A stretch of 51,465 nucleotides of DNA from Granulicella sp. (GTDB taxonomy: Bacteria > Acidobacteriota > Terriglobia > Terriglobales > Acidobacteriaceae), in the NCBI GenBank assembly GCA_003132145.1, contig PKWU01000067.1, positions 1-51,465 on the forward strand, given 5' to 3'. The notes beneath the pieces are model-generated. The model saw only the letters and a program-made list of their open reading frames with translations. It was not told the origin of the DNA and searched no databases. Numbering within the stretch: position 1 is the first letter of the stretch; every line of letters starts with the position of its first letter. Made by a program: the position numbers and the translations under genes. Positions 25,244 to 33,585 of this stretch are shown one piece after another.

Positions 25244-25551
25244 GGCAACTCCTTCCGCAACTCCCGCACCTCGCGAATAAATCGTTCGCGAAGCACCGCA
25301 AAATCTTCGTACTCAAACGGTTCCACCGCGCCCTTGAAGTGGCGATGGTGGTAGCCGTGGCCGTTGTCGTATCCCATCACGCGTCCATTGTCCTCGCGCA
25401 TCATGAAGTGATTGATGAACGCAAGATTGTAGCGGCTCACCTCGCCCGCTGCATCCTGCCAGACCTCTTCGCGAATCACACCTGGACCGGACGCGCAGCG
25501 TACCCGCGATACCTCATCGACGACCTTCCACAACGTGCGCTTCGTAGCCAT
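25240..25551 (-). CDS. TumE-family toxin
   Basis: A 103-residue protein with the TumE (DUF6516) pattern: RYNLAFINHFMMREDNGRVMGYDNGHGYHHRH and FEYEDFAVLRERFIREV. The DNxHGxHHRH segment is the family hallmark. Toxin precedes antitoxin. Minus-strand TATACT (25566-25561) ends 9 bases before the ATG, and no Shine-Dalgarno sequence is obvious, so the mRNA may be leaderless. Mechanism is not established by the sequence. Confidence 0.87.
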   Translation of the reverse strand: MATKRTLWKVVDEVSRVRCASGPGVIREEVWQDAAGEVSRYNLAFINHFMMREDNGRVMGYDNGHGYHHRHFKGAVEPFEYEDFAVLRERFIREVRELRKELP

Positions 25552-25683
25552 CGAGTTCAGAGTATAGCACAGCTAGGGGGGATAACGCCCTATCTGCCTT
25601 ATATCTCCGGCGGTGATCCAAGGTCTGACATCCGCCGCGAAAGCGGGTAATCTGGTTCAGCCGACTCCTTCGCGCTGAAAATC

Positions 25684-26553
25684 ATGCCCAATCCGAATCC
25701 GAAGATCGCCATCCTCCTCATCGACTGTCCCGACCGCAAGGGAATTGTCGCCGCCATCATCAACTTCCTGGTCGAGCGCTACGACATCAACATCCTTCAC
25801 GCCGACCAGCATCAGGACGTCGAGCTTGGCCTCTTCTTCATGCGCGTCGAGTTCGCCACCGACGCCGAAGGCTTCACCCAGTCCGCATTCCGCCTAGCCT
25901 TTGCGCCCATCGCGCGCGAGTTCCAGATGAACTGGCGCATCGAGTTCGCCGAGGCGCAGCAGAACGTCGCCCTCTTCGTCTCGCAGTATCACCATTGCCT
26001 CGTCGATCTGCTGCATCGCCACAAGGCTGGCGAGTTCCGCTGCAACCTCGCCATGATCGTCAGCAACCACGAGGCCGCTCGCTCGCTGGCGGAGTTCCAC
26101 GGCGTCCCCTTCCACTTCATGCCCGTCACGCGCGACAACAAGCAGCAGGTGGAAGCCGCGCAGCTTGCCCTGCTCGCCAAGCACAAGATCGACCTCATCG
26201 TCCTGGCGCGCTACATGCAGATCCTCTCGCCCAAGTTTGTGGACGCATATCCGCTGCGCATCATCAACGTTCACCACTCGTTCCTGCCCGCATTCACCGG
26301 AGCAAAGCCGTACCACGCAGCCTTCGCGCGCGGCGTCAAGCTGATCGGCGCAACCAGCCACTACGTCACCGAGGAGCTCGACGAAGGCCCCATCATCGAG
26401 CAGGACGTTGCCCGCATCTCGCAGAACGACCAGCTTCCAAGCCTCATCCAGAAGGGCCGCGACCTGGAGCGCATGGTTCTCTCGCGCGCCGTGCAGTGGC
26501 ACCTCGAACACCGCATCCTCTCCTACGCCAACAAGACCGTCATCTTCGCCTGA
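25684..26553 (+). CDS. purU: Formyltetrahydrofolate deformylase
   Basis: A 289-residue enzyme releasing formate from 10-formyltetrahydrofolate, which balances one-carbon units and feeds purine synthesis. The N-terminal ACT domain (IAILLIDCPDRKGIVAAIINFL) is the regulatory part; the C-terminal formyltransferase fold has the catalytic N-H-D set in INVHHSFLPAFTG and TEELDEGPIIEQD. Full length for the family (280-290). folP follows 20 bp downstream, giving a folate pair. Confidence 0.96.
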   Translation: MPNPNPKIAILLIDCPDRKGIVAAIINFLVERYDINILHADQHQDVELGLFFMRVEFATDAEGFTQSAFRLAFAPIAREFQMNWRIEFAEAQQNVALFVSQYHHCLVDLLHRHKAGEFRCNLAMIVSNHEAARSLAEFHGVPFHFMPVTRDNKQQVEAAQLALLAKHKIDLIVLARYMQILSPKFVDAYPLRIINVHHSFLPAFTGAKPYHAAFARGVKLIGATSHYVTEELDEGPIIEQDVARISQNDQLPSLIQKGRDLERMVLSRAVQWHLEHRILSYANKTVIFA

Positions 26554-26573
26554 GTCTATCCGCCTGGAGTTAT

Positions 26574-27464
26574 ATGTCCTTCGCCGTTCGCCCACACTTC
26601 GACTGGCGACTCCGCACGCGCACTCTCGCGCTTGGCCCGCGCACGCTGCTCATGGGCATCCTGAATGCGACGCCCGACTCCTTCTCCGACGGCGGCCAGT
26701 TCCTCGATCCGCGCGCAGCTCTCGACCACGCGCTTCAGATGCTCGACGACGGCGTAGACCTCCTCGATCTTGGCGGCGAATCCACGCGCCCCAACGCAAC
26801 GCCCGTCACACCGCACGAGGAGCAGTCCCGCGTTCTGCCCATCCTGCGCGCCGTCCTCGCCGCGCGCCCCAACGCCATCCTCTCCATTGACACCCACCAC
26901 GCCGAGACCGCGCGTCTCGCCATCGAATCCAGCGCCGAGATCGTCAACGACGTGAGCGGACTCCTCTGGGACGAAGCGATGGCCGCAACCTGCGCCGCGC
27001 TCAACTGTGGTGCGATCCTGATGCACACGCGAGGCCGCCCGCACGAGTGGCACACGCTGCCGGCACTCGCGCCCGACGAAGTCACACCGCTCGTCCTCCG
27101 CGAACTCCGCGCCCGCGCCGACGCCGCGCTTGCAGCCGGCATCCACCGCGAGGCCATCGTCCTCGACCCAGGCTTCGGCTTCGGCAAGGCCTTCGACGAG
27201 AACGTCCCGCTGCTCGCCCACCTCGACGCGCTGCACGCTCTCGGCTACCCGCTGCTGATCGGTCTCTCGCGCAAAGGTTTTCTGCGCCGCGCCTCGCAGC
27301 AGGCAGATCAGCCGCAATCACAACCGACGCACGCATTGCAGGACGCGACCACCGCAGCCAACACCACAGCAATCCTCGCCGGAGCGCACATTCTCCGTGT
27401 CCACGACGTCCGCCCCGCCCGCCAAGCCGCCGACCTCGCCGACCGCATCCTCGCCACCGGCTAA
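26574..27464 (+). CDS. folP: Dihydropteroate synthase
   Basis: A 296-residue folate-pathway enzyme that joins p-aminobenzoate to the pterin diphosphate; the target of sulfonamides. All core motifs are present: GILNATPDSFSDGG, DLGGESTRPNA, EIVNDVSGLLWDE, DPGFGFGK and LLIGLSRKGFL. ATG 26574 is chosen (CTGGAG 4 bases upstream); the open frame further upstream is a shadow of purU. Forms a two-gene folate operon with purU and converges on rmuC 12 bp away. Confidence 0.95.
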   Translation: MSFAVRPHFDWRLRTRTLALGPRTLLMGILNATPDSFSDGGQFLDPRAALDHALQMLDDGVDLLDLGGESTRPNATPVTPHEEQSRVLPILRAVLAARPNAILSIDTHHAETARLAIESSAEIVNDVSGLLWDEAMAATCAALNCGAILMHTRGRPHEWHTLPALAPDEVTPLVLRELRARADAALAAGIHREAIVLDPGFGFGKAFDENVPLLAHLDALHALGYPLLIGLSRKGFLRRASQQADQPQSQPTHALQDATTAANTTAILAGAHILRVHDVRPARQAADLADRILATG

Positions 27465-27476
27465 CGCCTCCAAGCC

Positions 27477-29093
27477 TCATTCGACTTCGGGAGCAGAACT
27501 CTCTGACGCAGCCAAGTCAAGTTCATTGTTGTCACTCTCAAGCAGCCGGTTTGAAGCTCTGAGTTCCCGCGAAGAAAATAGTCTTGGTTCGAGTTCTATC
27601 GGCTCTGGAAGCTCAGCCTCTGCTCCTTTGCCTGCTCCAAGTTGCTTGAGCGTGCGGGATTTGGCAACAATGTAACGGTCCAGCCCAGGGATGGCGTCAT
27701 TGTAGGCCTTCACCGTGGATTGGAGCCGGCTCCCGATATTGGCCATGCTTGTCGCAAATCGCACCACCTCTCCATAGAGTTCGGTGCCAACCTTTCTAAT
27801 TGCCTCTGCACTCTTATTGGCCCTTTCCTGATTCAGCACGTAGCAGATGGCCTTGAGCAGCGGAATGAGGCTTATGGGGTTGGAAATAAACACCCGCTTC
27901 TCATACGCTTCGCGAATCAGTTCTGCCTCGTCTTGGATAGCGGCATGGTACATGCCGTCGTGCGGGATGAAGAGAATAACGCAATCAAGTCCCTCATAGC
28001 GTTTCCAATATTCCTTGGACGAAAGGTCTTTGATGTGAGCTCTCAGAGATTTGGAATGGATGTCGGCGAGAACGGCTTTTTCTGCTTCGTTCTCAGCCTT
28101 TGCGAGTGCGATATAAGACTCCATGAGATTTTTGCTGTCAATGATCAGCTTCCGCCCGCTCGGCATGTTAATGATTGCGTCGGTTCGTTTTCGGCCATCT
28201 TCCGCGTCTGTGGTGTGCTGGAGAGTGAAGTCGATTTCGGGTCTTAGATCAGCTTTTTCAAGGGCGTTTTCAAGCGTCATATCGCCCCAGCTTCCTCGAA
28301 CGACCGGCTTGCGAAGGGCATTTGTAAGTGACTCGCTGGCCCCGGCTAATCGTTTGATTTGGTCGTCCAGCAAGGCTTCCGCCGTTGTTCTTGCAAGATT
28401 GCTGTCTTCGACCTGTTTGTCGAGCCGCTTGATGGTCTCCTCGACAGGCTGGAGCATCGTTTTGATCTGCTCGTGGTGCAGCTTCACGTCGTCCGTCGTC
28501 TTTTCTCCATGCCTCTTGATGAGGCTGTCTGCGGTCTCGACCAATTGTTCAGAAGCTGCCTTTAGAGCGTCCGCCGATAACGCCTTGAATTCCGTTGTTA
28601 GAACGCCTCTTGCTTGTTCGATGAATGTCTTCAGTTCCGCAATCTGCTCGTCTTTTGCCTTGACGATTGCACTCTGTGTCTCCCGTTCTTTAGCCACCAT
28701 CTCGTCCGCGCGTATGTTCGCGGCTTCTGCATCCTTAAGCGCTTCGGTCTTCTCGCGATCAAGATCGGCAACGTGATCATTCAAAGACTTGACCTCGTTG
28801 TCTCGACCAGCAAGAACCTGCTTGATTTCGTCAACGCGCGACGCTTCGTTCTGAAACTTTCCTTTCTCTTCCAGAGCGGTCTTCAACTCAGCGGCAGTCT
28901 CGGCATATCGGTCGTCGGCCTCCTTTGCCTTCGCCTTTGCCTCATTCTCGCGTTGGCGCGCCTCGTCGATTGCCTTGAGCAACTCCTGTGCACGGGCGCC
29001 AACGCCCTGCGCGCGACCGTTTGTGATCAGCCACACCACTACCGCGCCAGCGACACATCCAACTGCGAACCAGACCACCAACATTATCTGCAT
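27477..29093 (-). CDS. rmuC: RmuC family DNA recombination protein
   Basis: A 538-residue protein. The N-terminal membrane span (IMLVVWFAVGCVAGAVVVWLI) is followed by a long coiled coil (~30-190), then the RmuC nuclease-like domain (GSWGDMTLENALEKADL, GRKLIIDSKNLMESYIAL, VILFIPHDGMYHAAI, VFISNPISLIPLLKAI). RmuC limits inversions at short repeats and acts in DNA repair. Longer C-terminal tail than E. coli RmuC. Minus-strand TAAATT (29105-29100) ends 6 bases before the ATG with no ribosome site, so it may be leaderless. Slightly more AT-rich than neighbours. Confidence 0.94.
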   Translation of the reverse strand: MQIMLVVWFAVGCVAGAVVVWLITNGRAQGVGARAQELLKAIDEARQRENEAKAKAKEADDRYAETAAELKTALEEKGKFQNEASRVDEIKQVLAGRDNEVKSLNDHVADLDREKTEALKDAEAANIRADEMVAKERETQSAIVKAKDEQIAELKTFIEQARGVLTTEFKALSADALKAASEQLVETADSLIKRHGEKTTDDVKLHHEQIKTMLQPVEETIKRLDKQVEDSNLARTTAEALLDDQIKRLAGASESLTNALRKPVVRGSWGDMTLENALEKADLRPEIDFTLQHTTDAEDGRKRTDAIINMPSGRKLIIDSKNLMESYIALAKAENEAEKAVLADIHSKSLRAHIKDLSSKEYWKRYEGLDCVILFIPHDGMYHAAIQDEAELIREAYEKRVFISNPISLIPLLKAICYVLNQERANKSAEAIRKVGTELYGEVVRFATSMANIGSRLQSTVKAYNDAIPGLDRYIVAKSRTLKQLGAGKGAEAELPEPIELEPRLFSSRELRASNRLLESDNNELDLAASESSAPEVE

Positions 29094-29310
29094 CCCACAA
29101 ATTTACGCCAGTTGTTCGCTAAACCCCAAGATAAAGTGCCATCGGCGGCAAATGCGGCCGGTCGAAGCGCGGTTCCTGGGCCGAACCTTGCACCAATATC
29201 GCCCACTTTGCTTTACACTCGGCTAGGCGCTCGGTATCCTTGAGACTTGTGCATGCAGCACGAAGCGTCCTTGCAAACCACAGCCCGGCCCGTGTCCGGA
29301 TATCAACCGT

Positions 29311-29350
29311 CGCACCGGATTTTGTAATGCCGCACCGGTTTTTGAAATGA
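29311..29350. repeat. Two tandem 20-bp units upstream of acpP
   Basis: CGCACCGGATTTTGTAATGC (29311-29330) and CGCACCGGTTTTTGAAATGA (29331-29350), 17 of 20 identical, head to tail. They lie 20 bases before the acpP start. Two equally phased sites suggest a regulator binding on one face of the helix; TGTAAT could also serve as a -10. Confidence 0.6.
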
Positions 29351-29370
29351 ATGTCACACAGGAGAACGAA

Positions 29371-29616
29371 ATGGCAGCAGTTGATGAAAAGGTAAAACAG
29401 ATTATCGTCGAGCAGCTTCAGGTGGATGAGGCCGAAGTGACCCCAGGCGCCAGCTTTCAGGAGGACCTCGGCGCGGACTCGCTCGACGTCGTAGAACTGG
29501 TCATGCAGTTCGAAGAGGCCTTCGACATTCAGATCCCGGACGAGGACGCCGAGAAGATCAAGACCGTCAAGGACGCCGTCGACTACATCGAAAAGAACCA
29601 GAAGGCGGCCAAGTAA
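29371..29616 (+). CDS. acpP: Acyl carrier protein
   Basis: An 81-residue acidic carrier of growing acyl chains in fatty acid synthesis. S37 in [13 protein letters not shown] is the 4'-phosphopantetheine site; the four-helix pattern and acidic helix II ([16 protein letters not shown]) are standard. ATG 29371 is chosen: CAGGAGAACGAA precedes it and it starts the family N-terminus ([12 protein letters not shown]). fabF follows after 2 bases, so the two are co-transcribed. Confidence 0.97.
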   Translation: MAAVDEKVKQIIVEQLQVDEAEVTPGASFQEDLGADSLDVVELVMQFEEAFDIQIPDEDAEKIKTVKDAVDYIEKNQKAAK

Positions 29617-29618
29617 CA

Positions 29619-30899
29619 ATGGAAGCCACGCACCCGATGGAGCAGCAGCCCTGGCGGCGAAGGGTCGTCGTCACTGGAATCGGCCTCGTCTGCGGGGTCG
29701 GCAAGACCGCGCCTGAAGTCTGGGAGGGTCTGCTCGCAGGCCGCAGCGGAATGGCGGAGATCAAGGCTTTCGACCTCACCGGTCATCCCGTGCGCATCGC
29801 CGCCGAGGTCAAGGACTTCGACCCGCTCGTCTTCATCGAGAAGAAAGAGGCGCGCAAGATGGGCCGTTTCATCCATTTTGCGATTGCCGCCGCGCAGGAG
29901 GCGATGGACCACTCCGGCCTGAAGATCGACGAGTCGAACCGCGACCGCGTCGGCGTCCACATCGGCTCGGGAATCGGCGGCTTCGACGTCATCGAGCGCG
30001 AACACACGGCCATGCTGGCCGGAGGTCCGCGCAAGATCTCGCCCTTCTTCATCCCCGGCGCCATCGTCAACCTCGCCGCCGGACACGTCTCCATCCGCTT
30101 CGGCGCGCGCGGTCCCAACGAGGCCACAGCCACCGCATGCGCCTCCAGCGCCCACTCCATCGGCGACGCCTTCCGCATCATCGAGCGCGGCGACGCCGAC
30201 GCCATGATCGCCGGCGGCACCGAGGCAGCCATCACCCCCATGAGCGTCGGAGGTTTCGCCGCCATGAAGGCGCTGTCCACCCGCAACGACGACCCCACCC
30301 ACGCCTGCCGCCCGTTCGACAAGGACCGCGACGGCTTCGTCTGCGGCGAGGGCGCCGGCATCCTGATCATGGAAGAGCTGGAGTTTGCCAAGGCTCGTGG
30401 CGCAAAAATCCTCGCCGAGGTCATCGGCTACGGCATGTCCGCCGACGCCTACCACATGACCGGAATGGCCCCCGAAGGCGAAGGCTGCTTCCGGGCCATG
30501 AATGCGGCTCTCAAGGTCGCCGGCATCTCGCCGGACAAGATCGACTACGTCAACGCCCACGCCACCTCGACCCCGCTCGGCGATGCGCTCGAATCCAAGG
30601 CCATCGAGAACGTCTTCGGAGAGCGCGCCCTCAACCACACCCTGCTCGTCAGTTCCACCAAGTCCATGACCGGCCACCTGCTCGGCGGCGCCGGTGGACT
30701 CGAGGCCGGCATCACCATCCTGGCCATGCTGGAGCAGATCGCCCCGCCGACCACCAACATCGTCGAGCTCGATCCCAACTGCCGCCTCAACTACGTCCCC
30801 AACGCCCCAAAGCCCGCGAAGATCGACTACGCCCTATCGAACTCATTCGGCTTCGGCGGCACCAACGGCTCGCTCGTCTTCAAACGCTGGAAGGAATAG
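29619..30899 (+). CDS. fabF: 3-oxoacyl-ACP synthase II
   Basis: A 426-residue condensing enzyme elongating acyl-ACP with malonyl-ACP. The Cys-His-His triad is present: C174 (TACASSAHSIGD), H314 (VNAHATSTPLGD) and H353 (KSMTGHLLGGAGG). The N-terminal VVVTGIGLVCGVGKTAPEVW and the C-terminal SNSFGFGGTNGSLVFKRW are typical. An in-frame ATG at 29637 is an alternative start nearer the family norm. Operon acpP-fabF, ended by the terminator at 30926-30959. Confidence 0.96.
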   Translation: MEATHPMEQQPWRRRVVVTGIGLVCGVGKTAPEVWEGLLAGRSGMAEIKAFDLTGHPVRIAAEVKDFDPLVFIEKKEARKMGRFIHFAIAAAQEAMDHSGLKIDESNRDRVGVHIGSGIGGFDVIEREHTAMLAGGPRKISPFFIPGAIVNLAAGHVSIRFGARGPNEATATACASSAHSIGDAFRIIERGDADAMIAGGTEAAITPMSVGGFAAMKALSTRNDDPTHACRPFDKDRDGFVCGEGAGILIMEELEFAKARGAKILAEVIGYGMSADAYHMTGMAPEGEGCFRAMNAALKVAGISPDKIDYVNAHATSTPLGDALESKAIENVFGERALNHTLLVSSTKSMTGHLLGGAGGLEAGITILAMLEQIAPPTTNIVELDPNCRLNYVPNAPKPAKIDYALSNSFGFGGTNGSLVFKRWKE

Positions 30900-30925
30900 C
30901 GCAGCAAACAAAACTTGGCATCCCG

Positions 30926-30959
30926 GAGACGGAGCGTGAAACATCATGCTCCGTCTTTT
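30926..30959 (+). terminator. Rho-independent terminator of acpP-fabF
   Basis: Stem GACGGAGC (30928-30935) with GCTCCGTC (30948-30955), 12-base loop, then TTTTC. It overlaps the 3' end of the convergent tail-tube gene (stop at 30944), so the same bases encode the end of that protein. Confidence 0.8.
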
Positions 30960-31393
30960 CGGCTCCAACTGTCGTACTCCAGCGTCAGCCGTTCCACCAC
31001 AAACGCCGACCCATCCCCATCCAGTCCTGAAATCTCATACGCACTCGGCCAGCAGTTCGTCACGCTGATGGTGATCACCGGATTCATGTTCCCGTCCAGC
31101 AAAGCGATCGTGACGTCCCGCAGCACATCCGTGTAGGTCCCGCCCACCACCTTCACCTGGTTCGCCCAATCCGAAAACTCGGTGTCCCCGGGCTGTATGC
31201 GCCGCTCCAGCACAATCGGCGCATACCGCGTAATCCCCGGAGCCTTCTGTCCCGAGTTCAGCCGGTCTCCGCCATCGCGGAACTCCAGCACGTCGTTGCT
31301 CCGCATCAGCGGCCCAACACTCATCATCCTTTGGTTGGTCCCGCCCCAGTTCACAATAAAGTTGAAGTCTTCATACGCCACAGGTACCGACAT
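30944..31393 (-). CDS. T4 gp19-like phage tail tube protein, solitary
   Basis: A 149-residue protein with the T4_gp19/Hcp-like tail-tube layout: AYEDFNFIVNWGG at the N-terminus, LEFRDGGDRLNSGQKAPGITRY, VLERRIQPGDTEFSDWANQV, VTIALLDGNMNPVITISVTNCWPSAYE and FVVERLTLEYDSW. MSVP at 31393 is used, with GAGG upstream; a longer frame to 31429 exists. Family members build inner tubes of phage tails and contractile injection systems. No sheath, baseplate or other tail gene is in the window, so its role here is open. Confidence 0.82.
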   Translation of the reverse strand: MSVPVAYEDFNFIVNWGGTNQRMMSVGPLMRSNDVLEFRDGGDRLNSGQKAPGITRYAPIVLERRIQPGDTEFSDWANQVKVVGGTYTDVLRDVTIALLDGNMNPVITISVTNCWPSAYEISGLDGDGSAFVVERLTLEYDSWSRKDGA

Positions 31394-31458
31394 CGCACGC
31401 ACCTCACTCTCCCGGATCGCCCGAACCACAGGCTTTTCGCACTAACGTATCACCCGAT

Positions 31459-32688
31459 TCATTCGCCCGGCTGCGCCATTCGCCACGGCGACGCATTACT
31501 CCATCCCTGCAACTGTTTCGCCGCCCACGCGGTGGTCTTATCCGTGTGGCACGAGGTGCACGGATTCGGCACCCCCGACTGATCGGTCAGCGTCGGCGTA
31601 ATGAACCGGAACGTGTGGCTGGCGACAAAGTTGTCTTTGATCGTCTGCTCAATCTGCGGCATATGACACGCGACGCACTGGCTGCCCTTGCTACCCTCCG
31701 CGTGGTGCGTGTGCTCCGCAACCGTGCCTTTCAGCCCAGCCGCATTCTGCATCGACGCCGCATGACATCGCAGGCACAGCGCGTTGCCCACGGCCTTCAG
31801 GTTGCTTCCATTCGCATTGCTGTGCACGTTGTGGCAATCGAAACACCGCAGCTCGCGGCGGTACATGGTGCTTTGAATGAAGTCGTTGCCCTGCATGCGA
31901 TTCTTGTGCGCGGTCATGTCTGGATACTGGAAGAAGTTCGCAGTGCCCGGCTTCAACTCTTCGAGCCGCCAGAAGTCCGAGAGCCGGTCCCCCGCGGTAT
32001 AGCCCACCGGCCAGTCATAATGCGGGCCTTGCTGGGTAGCCAGTCCGGTCTCATTCACCGGCCTCCCCTGGCTGTGGCACTGAATGCACGTATCGTTGCC
32101 GCGTACAGAATCCAGCTTTGCCGGGTTCACGATGTTGTCTCGCGTCGCCTTGGCCACATGATCGCTGCCCGGCCCATGACACTTCTCGCAGCCGACGTTC
32201 CACTCCGTCACCTGCTTGGTCGCGACGTTGTAGTTCACGCTGTGGCAGCCGTCGCACAGAGGCCCGGTAGGCCGGTCGAAGTTGGTCGGCCCATACAACG
32301 GAACCCACCAGTCGGTCCCGGCCTCGGCGTGGTACGGCAGCCAGCGCTTCTTCGCAACGTCCCATTGGGCCGGCTCTGCGTAATAGTCGTCGCCGATCTT
32401 CGTGAAGAAGCGCTGCTTCCATCGGCTGCCATAGACGAACGCCACATCCTTCAGTTGAAACGTGACCAGCGGATCCGCGTGGCTAAAGTCCGCCAGGACC
32501 GCCTCTGGATGCTCCTTCGGATCGCGCACAACGTTCGCCATCCGCGTCTGCTTCCAACCGGCATACTCTGCAGCGTGACACCGCTGGCAGCTCTCAGAAC
32601 CAACATAGTGAGGCTTCTGCCCTGTCTGCGCCCGGCTCGTCGCTCCGATTGCAAGCAGGCCCACCACCAACCGCAGCTCTAACCGCAT
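31459..32688 (-). CDS. Octahaem c-type cytochrome, periplasmic
   Basis: A 409-residue protein with a signal peptide (MRLELRLVVGLLAIGATSRAQ) and eight CxxCH haem sites: CQRCH, CDGCH, CEKCH, CIQCH, CFDCH, CLRCH, CVACH and CTSCH. No CxxCK site, so it is not NrfA-type. Haem spacing and motifs such as GSESCQRCHAAEY and VGCEKCHGPGSDH resemble cytochrome c554/doubled-CXXCH family proteins from Acidobacteriota. Probably an extracytoplasmic electron carrier or reductase subunit; no catalytic partner is adjacent. Start at 32688 chosen for the signal peptide. The next gene (Yip1-like) ends 22 bp upstream of it. Confidence 0.92.
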   Translation of the reverse strand: MRLELRLVVGLLAIGATSRAQTGQKPHYVGSESCQRCHAAEYAGWKQTRMANVVRDPKEHPEAVLADFSHADPLVTFQLKDVAFVYGSRWKQRFFTKIGDDYYAEPAQWDVAKKRWLPYHAEAGTDWWVPLYGPTNFDRPTGPLCDGCHSVNYNVATKQVTEWNVGCEKCHGPGSDHVAKATRDNIVNPAKLDSVRGNDTCIQCHSQGRPVNETGLATQQGPHYDWPVGYTAGDRLSDFWRLEELKPGTANFFQYPDMTAHKNRMQGNDFIQSTMYRRELRCFDCHNVHSNANGSNLKAVGNALCLRCHAASMQNAAGLKGTVAEHTHHAEGSKGSQCVACHMPQIEQTIKDNFVASHTFRFITPTLTDQSGVPNPCTSCHTDKTTAWAAKQLQGWSNASPWRMAQPGE

Positions 32689-32710
32689 CGCTCTTCCCCT
32701 ACACAAGAAT

Positions 32711-33457
32711 CTAGCTGAACTTAGCCGCCGCGGCCACGCTCGCCAGGACAATCAGCAGCCACCATCCGACGACCACGGCCGCCGCCTGGCCCACCTTCAC
32801 CTTCGCAACAATCGCGCCGCCGATCACCAACAGCACCAACACCCATATTCCCACGACGTCAAAGAATCCAAGCAGCGCTCGCACCCACGCCGATGCGTCG
32901 GGGAAATAGTAGCCGACACTTGTCCCCACCGGTTCCTTCAGGTTGAAGCTCTCTGGAGACCCGCCGAAGTACAGCATCACCGCAGTGATCAGGCCCGACA
33001 GCAGCCTGGGCAGCGAGCAGTACATCCACAGGCAAAAGATCTGCCCAAATGTTGTGGACGCCCCCAGTCCAAAGTTGAAGCTCGCCCAAAGCACCAGCGC
33101 CGCCAACGCCGTGATGATCAGCATAATCACCGGAGACGCGTACGCCGAATACTGATAGCTAAGCACCATCATGTGCATCCGCTGCGCCTGCTCTGCTGGC
33201 GTCAGGCTTCCCATCTGGTCCTGCAGGGCCGGGCTCATGTGGATCTGGGTCTCGACCACCTGCTCCCACCCAACCTTCTGTTGGATCGCAGCCGTCACTC
33301 CCACAGTCACCAGCGTCATCAGCACAAATGGCAGCCACCACGACGTGCTGCGCAGAATATCCCTGAACGTCGCCATCGGCGATACAAATACATCCACCAC
33401 ACGCTCGATCTCGCTCAGGCCAGGTGCCCCATCTCCAACCATCACATCCTCGTTCAT
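32711..33457 (-). CDS. Yip1-family integral membrane protein
   Basis: A 248-residue membrane protein. A cytosolic N-terminus (IERVVDVFVSPMATFRDILRS) precedes five or so spans: WLPFVLMTLVTVGVTAAI, VIMLIITALAALVLWASF, FCLWMYCSLPRLLSGLI, VGIWVLVLLVIGGAIVA and VVGWWLLIVLASVAAA. The VFxxP-F-DIL start and spacing match Yip1/YIF1-like bacterial proteins of unknown function. ATG 33457 has AGAGG upstream; the longer frame to 33544 lacks support. Same strand as the octahaem cytochrome, 22 bp apart, so they may be co-transcribed. Confidence 0.82.
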   Translation of the reverse strand: MNEDVMVGDGAPGLSEIERVVDVFVSPMATFRDILRSTSWWLPFVLMTLVTVGVTAAIQQKVGWEQVVETQIHMSPALQDQMGSLTPAEQAQRMHMMVLSYQYSAYASPVIMLIITALAALVLWASFNFGLGASTTFGQIFCLWMYCSLPRLLSGLITAVMLYFGGSPESFNLKEPVGTSVGYYFPDASAWVRALLGFFDVVGIWVLVLLVIGGAIVAKVKVGQAAAVVVGWWLLIVLASVAAAAKFS

Positions 33458-33529
33458 AGCGTTCCTCTCGCTTGCAACTGCCGCAAACGGATTGTAGCCC
33501 CTGGTCCTCGCCAACCCCAGCACCAACAG

Positions 33530-33561
33530 AAAAGCCTCCCGCATTTCGCCGGGAGGCCTTT
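33530..33561 (-). terminator. Terminator of the TPR lipoprotein gene
   Basis: On the minus strand: GCCTCCCG, an 8-base loop, CGGGAGGC, then TTTT. It begins 25 bases after the TPR gene stop at 33586. Confidence 0.8.
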
Positions 33562-33585
33562 CCTCTTTCCTGAATCAAACAGCGA

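Noticed and set aside
15511..25551. Classical integrative element or transposon
   Set aside because: No integrase, transposase, tRNA target or terminal inverted repeats were found; only direct repeats around individual modules.
25995..26573. Extended N-terminus of folP reaching into purU
   Set aside because: The added residues are an Arg/Pro-rich frame shadow of purU; dihydropteroate synthase motifs begin right after ATG 26574.
30944..31393. Prophage
   Set aside because: Only a single tail-tube-like gene; no integrase, capsid, terminase, portal or lysis genes nearby.
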